From NCBI RefSeq assembly GCF_000023025.1, contig NC_012997.1, positions 2,229,125 through 2,293,124 on the forward strand: a stretch of 64,000 nucleotides of DNA, in the 5' to 3' direction. This document shows positions 44,265-52,010 of this stretch, one piece after another. The position numbers and the translations under genes are program-made. The stretch's first letter is position 1. Every line of letters starts with the position of its first letter. The stretch is from Teredinibacter turnerae T7901 (GTDB lineage: Bacteria; Pseudomonadota; Gammaproteobacteria; Pseudomonadales; Cellvibrionaceae). The notes under the pieces were generated by a model. It did not search any database. It saw only the letters and a list, made by a program, of their open reading frames with translations, and was not told the origin of the DNA.

Positions 44265-46035
44265 GAGCCTGTAGAAAAACTCCAAAAACAAGCGGTTTAT
44301 CGCTAAAATGAGGCATTATCTGAGGGACGTAAGAATGCCTAACTTCAAAAAGCCCAATTACAACCAAGACACAATGGTTGTCATCAACTTCGAAGAGCAA
44401 ATACGTCCGGGAACCTTTGAGTTTGTACTCCACAAGCTTATTGAAGAACGGTTGGATCTCACTCCGTTCTATGAGCGTTATCACAATGATCACGGCGGCC
44501 GGTCAGCCTATGATCCCGCGATTTTGTTAAAAATCACTTTGTTCGGCTATTACCATGGCATTCGCTCTAGTCGGGATATTGAATGGGCATGTAAAACCAA
44601 TATCATGTTCAAAGCCCTATCTTGCGATACACAACCTCACTTCACAAGTATTGCCAGCTTCATCAGTTCCCAGCCCGATGCCATTGCCGACATATTTACT
44701 CAGATATTATTGGTATGTGATCAGGAGGGGCTTATTGGTCACGAACTAATCGCTATTGACGGCTGTAAAATCTCATCGAATGCCGCAAAGGAACACTCGG
44801 GCACTTTTGAAGAGCTGGCTCAGAAGCGCGACAAAATACAGCGACAAATCCGAGCCTGCGTGAGAGAGCATCAAAAGCTGGATCGTCGCAGAACAGGAGA
44901 GCGGGAACGCAAGGATCAACTCGAGCAAAGCATTGAAACCCTTAGTAACCATTTCAACAAGATTGATCAGTTCCTAAAGACGGAGACCCCACGGATGGGG
45001 CAAGGTAAACGGAAAAAAGAGGTTAAAAGCAATATCACCGACAATGAGTCGGCGAAAATGACCACCAGCAAGGGGACGATACAAGGCTACAACGGTGTTG
45101 CGGCGGCGGATAAAAAACACCAGATTATTGTCGACGCCCAAGCGTTCGGCGAAGGGCAGGAACACCATACGTTACAGCCTGTGATCGAGCAGATACAAGC
45201 CCGTTATAGCACCATAGGATTAGATGTTGGTCTTGTCGAAGACCAAATCATCATTACCGCCGATACCGGCTTTGCCAATGAAGCCAATTATGCCTACCTC
45301 AAGGACAACGCATTCAACGCGTACGTACCGGACAACAGCTTCCGTTTGCGCGATCCTAAATTTAAACACCAGAAAGTTAAGCACGGGAAGCGGCATCAAG
45401 ATACCGTCAAAGGTATTAAAAAGGTCATTCCCGCTTCTGAGTTTACCCTGAACAAGCGCGATAAGACCTGTGTATGCCCAGAAGGCAACCCCATGTGGCT
45501 GAAACATGAAACGACAGATCAGTATGGAAAATGTAAACTAAGTTTCGAAGGAAGGCTCACTGATTGCCGTCATTGCCCACGCAAAAACGAATGTATGCGC
45601 AACCCAGGATCTGCAGACACCCGGGAGGGACATGGCCGTCAAGTGACATTCACCATCGACACCCGAAATTCGCCAACGGCCTGGATGCAAAAACGCGTGG
45701 ATAGCCGTTACGGAAAACAAGTCTATCAACATCGCATGTCCGTCGTAGAGCCGGTATTCGCCAATATTGGTACCCAAAAGGGATTGGATCGGTTTGGTTT
45801 ACGGGGAAAAAAGAAGGTTCAAGGTCAATGGCAATTATATTGTTTGGTGCATAATATTGAGAAATTAGCCAATTATAGTGCAATGGGGTGCTGATAATAG
45901 GCGAGTTTTCGGCAAAATTGGCTTCTGGAAAGCCATTAAAAATTAGTCGACTGAAGTAAAGCAAAATGCTTGCTGCAAATTTACAGCTTACAAGCTAAAT
46001 AGGTATTTTTGCTTATTTTGTTTTTCTACGGTCTC
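44265..46035 (+). mobile_element. IS1182-like insertion element 2 in an attC core
   Basis: 1771 bases. Ends GAGCCTGTAGAAAAAC and GTTTTTCTACGGTCTC are inverted repeats matching at 14 of 16. GTT stands outside each end. Orientation and insertion point within the attC are the same as for element 1, though the transposases differ. Confidence 0.8.
44335..45894 (+). CDS. IS1182/IS5-type transposase 2
   Basis: 519 residues from ATG 44335, chosen because a GAGGGA site precedes it; an in-frame ATG at 44308 is earlier. DUF772-like N-terminus (SAYDPAILLKITLFGYYHGI), DDE core (ELIAIDGCKISSNAAKEHSG, IITADTGFANEANYAYLKD, YQHRMSVVEPVFANIGTQ) and the Cys cluster CVCPEGNPMW and CRHCPRKNEC. Similar in plan to transposase 1 but well diverged, so from a separate arrival. 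Confidence 0.93.
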   Translation: MPNFKKPNYNQDTMVVINFEEQIRPGTFEFVLHKLIEERLDLTPFYERYHNDHGGRSAYDPAILLKITLFGYYHGIRSSRDIEWACKTNIMFKALSCDTQPHFTSIASFISSQPDAIADIFTQILLVCDQEGLIGHELIAIDGCKISSNAAKEHSGTFEELAQKRDKIQRQIRACVREHQKLDRRRTGERERKDQLEQSIETLSNHFNKIDQFLKTETPRMGQGKRKKEVKSNITDNESAKMTTSKGTIQGYNGVAAADKKHQIIVDAQAFGEGQEHHTLQPVIEQIQARYSTIGLDVGLVEDQIIITADTGFANEANYAYLKDNAFNAYVPDNSFRLRDPKFKHQKVKHGKRHQDTVKGIKKVIPASEFTLNKRDKTCVCPEGNPMWLKHETTDQYGKCKLSFEGRLTDCRHCPRKNECMRNPGSADTREGHGRQVTFTIDTRNSPTAWMQKRVDSRYGKQVYQHRMSVVEPVFANIGTQKGLDRFGLRGKKKVQGQWQLYCLVHNIEKLANYSAMGC

Positions 46036-46036
46036 G

Positions 46037-46208
46037 TTATGGGTCTTATGAACGATAGAACCACTAAAGAAAAATTGTTTTTCGTTATTAGAATTTTTCT
46101 GATAGCGTTCGGCTTTGTGACTAACCTTGTTAAACAGCCTTATAAAAACGGGTGCCTGAAATTATCCGCTGCGTATAGGTATGTCGGTGTTATTCGACAG
46201 CCTCGTTA
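46037..46208 (+). mobile_element. Truncated cassette ending in an IS1182-like right-end remnant
   Basis: After the core GTTATGG (46036-46042) a cassette-like start reads MNDRTTKEKLFFVIRIFLIA. At 46127 it joins an 82-base segment identical to the right end of IS1182-like element 1 (43308-43389), which again abuts GTT (46205, core GTTATGT). The simplest view is that a third element 1-type copy inserted here and lost all but its last bases. Confidence 0.6.
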
Positions 46209-46269
46209 TGTTCGAGAAAGACCATCAAGCTACCCTAAGATCTGTTTGACGAACTAAGAGGATGCATTA

Positions 46270-46761
46270 ATGGTGTGGCAAGCTTCTTCAACGAATGCAA
46301 ATCCATTAAACCGGGGCAAAGTGATTGAGATAATTTGTCGGCTAGAACTAGTGGCTAGTCAATTGCTTAGTCAAGAATTCAAGAATAGAAATCCTGAATA
46401 TAGAGAAAACCTTATTCATAAACAATTGTTCGGCGAAAATGGAATTGTTGGTACTTTGGGCAAGATGTCAGTTCTTTTGCACAATTTAGGCTACTTGAAT
46501 GCTCAAGAGTTGAACGATTTGAGAAAGATATATCGAATAAGATGTATATATGCACATTCACCTAATAAAAGAATGTTGAGCTATGAGCCTGATGTATTTA
46601 AAAATATTGAAGGATGCTATTGGTACAAAAAGACTGAAAACAAAGAATCAATAGATACTGGTGATTACTATGAGGAGAGAGTGTTTATAGCAATATGCCA
46701 GTCATTTCAGGAACTGATACGGAGTCACCTAACTGAAGAAACGAGAGAATTGTTTCATTGA
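46270..46761 (+). CDS. Cassette gene 18: HEPN/MtlR-like protein
   Basis: 163 residues, no signal peptide. GKVIEIICRLELVASQLLSQ and LLHNLGYLNAQELNDLRKI are long helices that end in YRIRCIYAHSP with Arg91-x4-His96, the RX4-6H signature of HEPN domains. The order is also like the mannitol-repressor (MtlR) family. Putative toxin or defence component, by analogy only. RBS AGAGGA nine bases before ATG 46270. Confidence 0.6.
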   Translation: MVWQASSTNANPLNRGKVIEIICRLELVASQLLSQEFKNRNPEYRENLIHKQLFGENGIVGTLGKMSVLLHNLGYLNAQELNDLRKIYRIRCIYAHSPNKRMLSYEPDVFKNIEGCYWYKKTENKESIDTGDYYEERVFIAICQSFQELIRSHLTEETRELFH

Positions 46762-46864
46762 TCAAGGATAAACCTGTTAAGATATTTTCGAATCCAGCCG
46801 TTGCGCGTTACTAACCGTAATGTTGCAGTCAATTGGTATTGAGGGTTCGTGGATTACACGAGCA

Positions 46865-46972
46865 ATGATATTACTGAAGAGCCGGTGGTGCGGCATTCCG
46901 ATGCGGTAATTCCGCACGTCAGAATCTGTGTGGGGACGTTCGGGAAGTTGGGCGTTCTAACATGACGCATTC
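46865..46972 (+). mobile_element. Probable group II intron 3' remnant (attC-type)
   Basis: The stretch includes GAAGAGCCGG, then GATGCGGTAATTCCGCACGT and GAATCTGTGTGGGGAC, which resembles domain V and the linker to domain VI of bacterial class C group II introns known to target attC. Relative to the usual pattern about 14 bases are inserted after GAGCCGG, so domain V is broken. It ends near GGGCGTTCTAAC, an attC-like core, and no intron-encoded reverse transcriptase is present. Confidence 0.5.
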
Positions 46973-46983
46973 AAAGAATACGT

Positions 46984-47696
46984 ATGGATAAATATATAAA
47001 AGTTGTGTTTTTTCTGTTGCTCTCCAATGTCTGTATTTCAGCGGAAATGCCTACGAGTGCAAGATCGAAAAAGGCAATTGCCAATGTTAAGCCTGAATTG
47101 GTTGCTCAGCTTAAGCGAGCTGGTCTTGAATATGGTAACCCCATCTACATACGCATATTAAAAAAACATCGGAACTTGAGTTGTGGGTAAAGAGTGGCGA
47201 AGAGTACGAACTATTCAAAACATATGAAATTTGTACTTTTTCTGGGAGTTTGGGACCAAAGACGAGAAAGGGAGACAATCAGGCACCCGAGGGCTTTTAT
47301 TTCGTTAAACCTGGAAGCTTAAACCCATGGAGCTCATATCATTTATCATTTAATCTAGGTTACCCAAATAGCTATGAGCGCCTGCATGGTTTTACGGGAA
47401 GCGCGTTGATGGTACACGGAAAATGCGTGTCGATTGGGAGCTACGCGATGACAGACCGATATATAAATGAAATATACGCTATGGCGCAGGGCGCTTTTGA
47501 GTCAGGGCAACCATTTTTTAGAGTACATGCATTTCCTTTCCGATTGGAAAGTGAGGTATTAGAAAAGTACAAAAATAATAGGTGGTACTCCTTCTGGAAG
47601 AATTTAAAGGAAGGGTACGATCATTTTGCCAAACATAAGGTTCCGCCAAATGTTGACTCAGAAAAAGGTAGGTATGTATTCAGTGCTGGAACCTGA
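46984..47696 (+). pseudogene. Cassette gene 19: YafK/LdtF-like L,D-transpeptidase, broken
   Basis: The N-terminal part has a signal peptide (KYIKVVFFLLLSNVCISAEM). After a run of seven A (47160-47166) its frame ends; restoring an eighth A joins it to the second frame as KKTSELELWVKSGEEYELF and on to the stop at 47694-47696. The rest is a YkuD-type domain of the YafK branch: APEGFYFVKPGSLNPWSSYH, then ALMVHGKCVSIGSYAMTD. In the catalytic motif S-x-G-C the cysteine is replaced by Ser. Both the frameshift and the lost nucleophile point to decay. Intact relatives modify peptidoglycan or its lipoprotein cross-links. Confidence 0.7.
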
Positions 47697-47773
47697 TGCT
47701 TACAAGTCAATGTTCAGCAGCTAACGCGTCTTGGACATCAACTCCGTTTCCAACCATTGCATGAGCGTTGTGT
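47697..47773 (+). repeat. Degenerate attC18-like site
   Basis: Weak left box (TGCTTAC) and GTTGTGT at 47767-47773 with arms TCAATG and CATTGCA. Overlaps the probable start of the next gene. Less certain than the others. Confidence 0.45.
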
Positions 47774-48069
47774 CTTTAAAAGGACTGAATTTGTACCAAC
47801 GATTACCAGATAAGGAACCTACATCTTTTGAGACTGTGATATTCAAGTGGATATTCATTCCGGTTCTTGTGTATGGATTATATTCAACATTTTCCAGTGT
47901 TAGTGATGGGCGCGAAAAATGTGAGAACATATGTTATGAGAAGGGTTATCACGACGTTAGATATAAGCCTAGTGGACGCTACAACATTGAACCTGAGTCG
48001 TGCCATTGTCTGACGGAGGAGGAAAGCAATGTTAAAACTAGAATTCCAAAGGGCACACCGGTATTTTAG
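47761..48069 (+). CDS. Cassette gene 20: single-TM protein, unknown
   Basis: 102 residues from ATG 47761. One TM segment (IFIPVLVYGLYSTFSSV) is followed by a small Cys-rich domain (EKCENICYEKGYHD and ESCHCLTEEE), probably periplasmic with two disulfides. In-frame start 47731 is earlier and lies in the degenerate attC. No family recognised. Confidence 0.6.
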   Translation: MSVVSLKGLNLYQRLPDKEPTSFETVIFKWIFIPVLVYGLYSTFSSVSDGREKCENICYEKGYHDVRYKPSGRYNIEPESCHCLTEEESNVKTRIPKGTPVF

Positions 48070-48091
48070 AGGCAAGTGTATAAAAATCAGC

Positions 48092-48190
48092 TCAACACGA
48101 AAGAACTTCGCGTGCTGGGGGCTTTTTTGCCGAGCGCTTTTGTGGTGTGTATCACAAAAGCACCCAACCCCACTCCGGCATCATAAAATG
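48092..48190 (+). repeat. Degenerate terminal attC-like site
   Basis: GCTCAAC left box and a clear hairpin (GCTTTTGTG...CACAAAAGC) with GCTGGGGGC/CCAACCCC-like arms, but no GTTRRRY core at the right. It marks the probable right edge of the array. Confidence 0.5.
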
Positions 48191-48221
48191 CATTAAACAG
48201 TGAACTTCTTTAAGAAAATGA

Positions 48222-48932
48222 TCACATAGTGGCGATGCCATTTTTTACCGATCCGGCCGGGGTTGAAATACTAAGTTCTGATGCAAGTTTTTCGGCCCGA
48301 TTTGTTGCATTGGCGACCGACAAGCGGTGCCTGTCGTCACCAAATTCTTGGTATTCGGAGGCAATCTCATACATTTTATCCGCGCCTAAATATTTACTCA
48401 GTGTCCGTAGGTGCGGTGCCAGGTGACCAGACACTTCTCTTAGTCCTCCTTTTTCAAAACCAAACTCTCCGCTGGACGTCACTATGATCAATGTTTTGCC
48501 TGAAAGCATAGGTTGCAACGGGAAGTCGCCTCGTGAAAGATCGAAATCAAACGTTTTGTTTACGCGTACAATTTGATCGAACCAGGCTTTTAGCTGAGCC
48601 GGCATGCCGTAGTTATACATTGGTGAGGAAATCAAGATAACATCGGCAGCTGACACCTCATCTATCAATTTATCTGATAGTGCAAGTCTTTCTTTCTGTG
48701 CCGGAGTCCTTTTGTTCTCAGGGGTAAATACCGCACCAATCCAATCCTGTGTGATGAAATCAGGTGGGTTCATTCCGACATCACGATAGATATAGTCATC
48801 TTCAGGCCGATTACGTTTCCATGTATCAACAAATCGGAGTGCGATATTTTTCGATATGGAATTTTGATCTGAGTTCGCGTTGTTCGCAGCTCTAACGCTC
48901 GAGTCGATGTGCAATAATGTGCTCATGTCCAT
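48222..48932 (-). CDS. FMN-dependent NADH-azoreductase / flavodoxin-fold quinone reductase
   Basis: 236 residues of AzoR/NQO type: THLLHIDSS-like N-terminus (STLLHIDSSVRAANN), FMN-binding SSPMYNYGMPAQLKAWFDQI, and TLIIVTSSGEFGF. It reduces quinones or azo compounds with two electrons in the cytoplasm. Longer than E. coli AzoR by 35 residues, mainly a mid insertion (FITQDWIGAVFTPENK). ATG at 48932 or two codons in. A divergent LysR regulator with a palindromic site lies upstream, a common pairing in which the LysR protein activates the reductase. Confidence 0.9.
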   Translation of the reverse strand: MDMSTLLHIDSSVRAANNANSDQNSISKNIALRFVDTWKRNRPEDDYIYRDVGMNPPDFITQDWIGAVFTPENKRTPAQKERLALSDKLIDEVSAADVILISSPMYNYGMPAQLKAWFDQIVRVNKTFDFDLSRGDFPLQPMLSGKTLIIVTSSGEFGFEKGGLREVSGHLAPHLRTLSKYLGADKMYEIASEYQEFGDDRHRLSVANATNRAEKLASELSISTPAGSVKNGIATM

Positions 48933-49004
48933 TACCTTCGTTGGTGGATAACGGGCGCCATTTTGTTAGCCTGTATAGATCATTACAAACGAAAACGTTA
49001 CACC

Positions 49005-49029
49005 TATAGATGACTTTAACTCATCTATA
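49005..49029. promoter_or_regulatory. Candidate LysR operator
   Basis: Perfect inverted repeat TATAGATGA-CTTTAAC-TCATCTATA in the divergent gap between the azoreductase and lysR. A half-like TATAGATCA occurs at 48974-48982. The T-N11-A style symmetry suits a LysR-type site. Confidence 0.7.
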
Positions 49030-49065
49030 CTGTGGATGAACTCGTTGTTAATTGGGAGGTTAAGC

Positions 49066-49917
49066 TTGCAGGTATCGTTACAGGCGCTGAAAGTCTTTGA
49101 GTCGGCTGCCCGTCAGGGGAGTTTTAAGCTGGCTGCCGAGGAGCTTTCGCTAACCCCAACTGCTGTTTCGCACCACATTAGCAACTTGGAAAGTCGGTTA
49201 AATGTAGGTTTGTTCCACCGGCAAGGAAGGCGGGTATTACTAACCGAAATGGGGATAATATTAGCTAAAGCGACCTCGGATGGGTTTCGTAAAATTGACG
49301 CTGCTTTGGAAGATGTGTTGAAGGCTGGCAGTACGGTCAGGGTGACGACGACATCGTCATTAGCCGCTTTGGTGTTGATTCCCTCCCAGCATGAATTTGA
49401 ACTAGCCAACCCTGATATTTCTATGGAAATATCGACCGGTGAGTCACTCGATAGCCAATCATATGTTATTCCAATTCGGTATGGTCAGGTCTCAGTTGCT
49501 GAGGATTCTGATGTCATTAGGTCAGAGTCATTCAATGTGTTTGGTGCTGTTGGAATGATGCCTCCTTCTTGGTCAAATGAGTCCATTACTCTATTTACCA
49601 CGGAGTGGAAAAATAAATCCTTACCGGCCCCTCCATTAGCTGCTTGGTTGGACAAAAATGGACTGGATGGGGCTAATATTAAACTTAAGAAATTTGATCA
49701 AGAGCTTTTCGGCATCCAGCAGGCTATGGCAGGAAATGGACTTGTGTTCTGTTCTACGACACTTACTAAAAAGCTGTTAAAATCTAACCTTCTACAACAA
49801 TTTGAAACCCGGTCAATCCAGTCAGACCTCTGCTATTACGTACCAAATAAGCACAGCTTCGAAACTAAAGGTGCGGCCAAATTTCTAAATTGGCTCGAAG
49901 ATATTTTGAACCAATAA
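49066..49917 (+). CDS. LysR family transcriptional regulator (GcvA-like)
   Basis: 283 residues from TTG 49066, preferred because GGGAGG lies six bases upstream and the product then begins LQVSLQALKVFESAARQGSF, the usual family start. An ATG at 49036 is in frame but only seven bases past the operator palindrome and has no ribosome site. The HTH is ELSLTPTAVSHHISNLESRL. The effector domain follows (VRVTTTSSLAALVLIPSQHE). Divergent from and probably regulating the azoreductase gene. Confidence 0.9.
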   Translation: MQVSLQALKVFESAARQGSFKLAAEELSLTPTAVSHHISNLESRLNVGLFHRQGRRVLLTEMGIILAKATSDGFRKIDAALEDVLKAGSTVRVTTTSSLAALVLIPSQHEFELANPDISMEISTGESLDSQSYVIPIRYGQVSVAEDSDVIRSESFNVFGAVGMMPPSWSNESITLFTTEWKNKSLPAPPLAAWLDKNGLDGANIKLKKFDQELFGIQQAMAGNGLVFCSTTLTKKLLKSNLLQQFETRSIQSDLCYYVPNKHSFETKGAAKFLNWLEDILNQ

Positions 49918-50360
49918 TTCGTGTGCTCATCTCTGGCTAATGGCGTTTACCCAAGTTGAAATATCGACTTTACTTCAGAAGTGAGCTGCAAAAAATCGTA
50001 TCGCATATAGGTATGATCTGGAGTGTTTGTGTACCTCCGTCGGCGTAAAAATTTTGGGTGATCAGCCGCTTTTTCTTACAGTTCTTTATCCGGGCCCAGC
50101 AATTGAGATCGGCGAAGTTGATCATGGATAACTGTTGATATCTGCTCAACTCAATCGCGTTGTACATATTTACTACATTACTCAGGATAGCTCAATTATT
50201 TTGTTGGAGATACTAAGGCTCAAAGTGCTCGCTGCCTATTAAGTTATGAAAATTCCCATATTTCAACAGCTTACGCGAGCCTTAGTATTTTTACCTCATG
50301 AAAGCCAAGAAGAGCCTGTTGTATTCTCGCTCGGAAGTTTTAGGTTAAATTTCCCGTTGG
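49918..50360. other. Gap between convergent genes, nothing seen
   Basis: 443 bases between lysR (+) and the subtilase gene (minus). No clear terminator hairpin or small gene is found. Confidence 0.4.
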
Positions 50361-52010
50361 TCAATGGGCTGCAGATGAAGTTGCGCACGCGCCCAAACTA
50401 AGCCATGACGGATCGCTGCCGGGTACCGACGACGTATACCAGTTAGCCTCGTATAAGCCACCCTGATAAACCATTTTATCGAGTGCATTAGCGTGGTTGT
50501 ATGGGCCACCAGGCCAATCTTGTGCTGTCCAATTAGGGTACTCATTTATGCCGTCACAGATATTACCACTCGATATCTCTTCCGATAGTCGCTCAATAGC
50601 GGCCCGAATATTCGGCAGGGGGCCAATCAAGCCGCCTTCACCTTGTGCGATACCGGTTTCTATCAGTAGGGTACGCATTTCAAGCGGGCTTATATCTCGG
50701 CCTAAGAAGGTTTCAGCATAGTCTTGAACCAAAGCCACGGCACTGGCAACAATCGGCGCGGCGGAGCTGGTACCGTTAAAGGAGTGCGTATAAGCCTGAT
50801 TGTCGTCATCGCCAAATTTAGCCAAGTCGCCAGTGCCAAGGGTCCAAACATTTTCTCCCCAGCCCTGAAGGTGTAAAGGGCTGCCGTATGTACTAAAATT
50901 TAGTTTGTAATGCTGGGCCGTGGAACTGCCGGCACCCACCAAAATGGAGCCGTTATCGCCCCGTGCGCGGTAATCGTCGTAAAGGCTGTGATCTAAGTCG
51001 ACGTTCCCGTTGCCGGCTGTGGTAACAACGTGAATGCCAGCATCGGTGGCAATTTTAACAAGATCCCAAATGGACCGGTCATAATCCGGTGGTCCATACG
51101 ATTTACCTGGGTTGTCAGAAATTGTCCATGAGCCGGGAGTTTGCGGGCCTGCAGTTTGCATTTCCAGAATAATAATATCTCCGGCGGATAATGCCGCAAT
51201 GGTTCGGGCGAGAGCTAGATTTCGTCCGTGTTGTCCGTGCGAATGGGTAAATACAATGACCTCTGCATCGGGAACCGTGCCTGTCATACCATAGCCATTG
51301 TCCCCAGCGATTAGAATGCCAATAACTCCCGTACCGTGACTCGAAAAAACGGAGGGCACGCGCTCATTACCGAAACGAACATTTTGGTCGATTAGGTCCT
51401 CATGATCTAGGTTCCAGTCATGTTCTATATCGGCGATTGTGACATTAGAGCCCGTTAAGCCGAGGGACCTTGCATAGGTGACATCAATGCCTGGATCGGG
51501 CTGTATGTGGTCTTGATAGGCGCTGTAGTCGGTACTGAGGGGGGCGATGTCGGCAGGGGGCGGGGTGTATTTTGGAATAAACTCGCAATACTCCACTTGG
51601 TTGGTTGACTCTAATTCTTTGGCTATATTATGGAGCTCTTCGATGGTCGCATTGTTAGACGACATTGCGTAAAACTGTTTTAAACTGGAGAAGTCCGCCT
51701 TTCGCTTTTTGTTGCCGTTGGTGGCGCTGCTTGCCGCTGACGCCTCAGTAGAATCGAATATGGGGGTAACGACAAGATCTTTGCCTTGTATTCGCAGAGT
51801 CTTTGGGTTATCCCTAATTTCCGCTGAATTAGAATTCTTGGACGAGGGCGTCGTCGCGGCCTTTGCGAATTTGCAAATAAATTCGTACTGTCGTTCTTTT
51901 TGAGTTACTGGTATTTGATTTTTGATACCCCGGGCCAGAGCAATTTCCGTTAAAGACACGGGTACAGTCAAAGCTATAGCTGCAGCAAGTTTTTTAAATT
52001 GGTGCTTCAT
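50361..52010 (-). CDS. Secreted subtilisin-like serine protease (S8) with C-terminal CBM5/12-type module
   Basis: 549 residues. Signal peptide (KKLAAAIALTVPVSLTEIAL), a pro-region to about residue 160, then an S8 domain with Asp194 (TIADIEHDW), His225 (SSHGTGVIGIL), the oxyanion Asn (TTAGNGNVDLD) and Ser415 (FNGTSSAAP). The last 60 residues (about 490-541) look like a chitin-binding type 3 / CBM5/12 module: YPNWTAQDWPGGPYNHA, KMVYQGGLYEANWYTSSVPG, DPSWLSLGAC. That suggests targeting of the protease to chitin or another polysaccharide. Good ribosome site (TGGAGTAG). Single gene. Confidence 0.88.
   Translation of the reverse strand: MKHQFKKLAAAIALTVPVSLTEIALARGIKNQIPVTQKERQYEFICKFAKAATTPSSKNSNSAEIRDNPKTLRIQGKDLVVTPIFDSTEASAASSATNGNKKRKADFSSLKQFYAMSSNNATIEELHNIAKELESTNQVEYCEFIPKYTPPPADIAPLSTDYSAYQDHIQPDPGIDVTYARSLGLTGSNVTIADIEHDWNLDHEDLIDQNVRFGNERVPSVFSSHGTGVIGILIAGDNGYGMTGTVPDAEVIVFTHSHGQHGRNLALARTIAALSAGDIIILEMQTAGPQTPGSWTISDNPGKSYGPPDYDRSIWDLVKIATDAGIHVVTTAGNGNVDLDHSLYDDYRARGDNGSILVGAGSSTAQHYKLNFSTYGSPLHLQGWGENVWTLGTGDLAKFGDDDNQAYTHSFNGTSSAAPIVASAVALVQDYAETFLGRDISPLEMRTLLIETGIAQGEGGLIGPLPNIRAAIERLSEEISSGNICDGINEYPNWTAQDWPGGPYNHANALDKMVYQGGLYEANWYTSSVPGSDPSWLSLGACATSSAAH

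Larger units (their letters stand above)
31972..48190 (+). mobile_element. Integron gene-cassette array (integrase not in window)
   Basis: About 16 kb of short + strand genes, each followed by an attC-type site: a RYYYAAC-like box at or just past the stop codon, an imperfect dyad with unpaired bases, and a GTTRRRY-like box, mostly GCGTTA followed by TGC, GAA, GGC or TAA. At least 17 such sites are recognisable, from 56 to about 132 bases. The region is visibly richer in A+T than its neighbours. No intI gene is present inside the window, so it is either a cluster lacking an integrase (CALIN) or the distal part of a larger integron. Four insertion elements lie inside. Edges are approximate. Confidence 0.9.
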
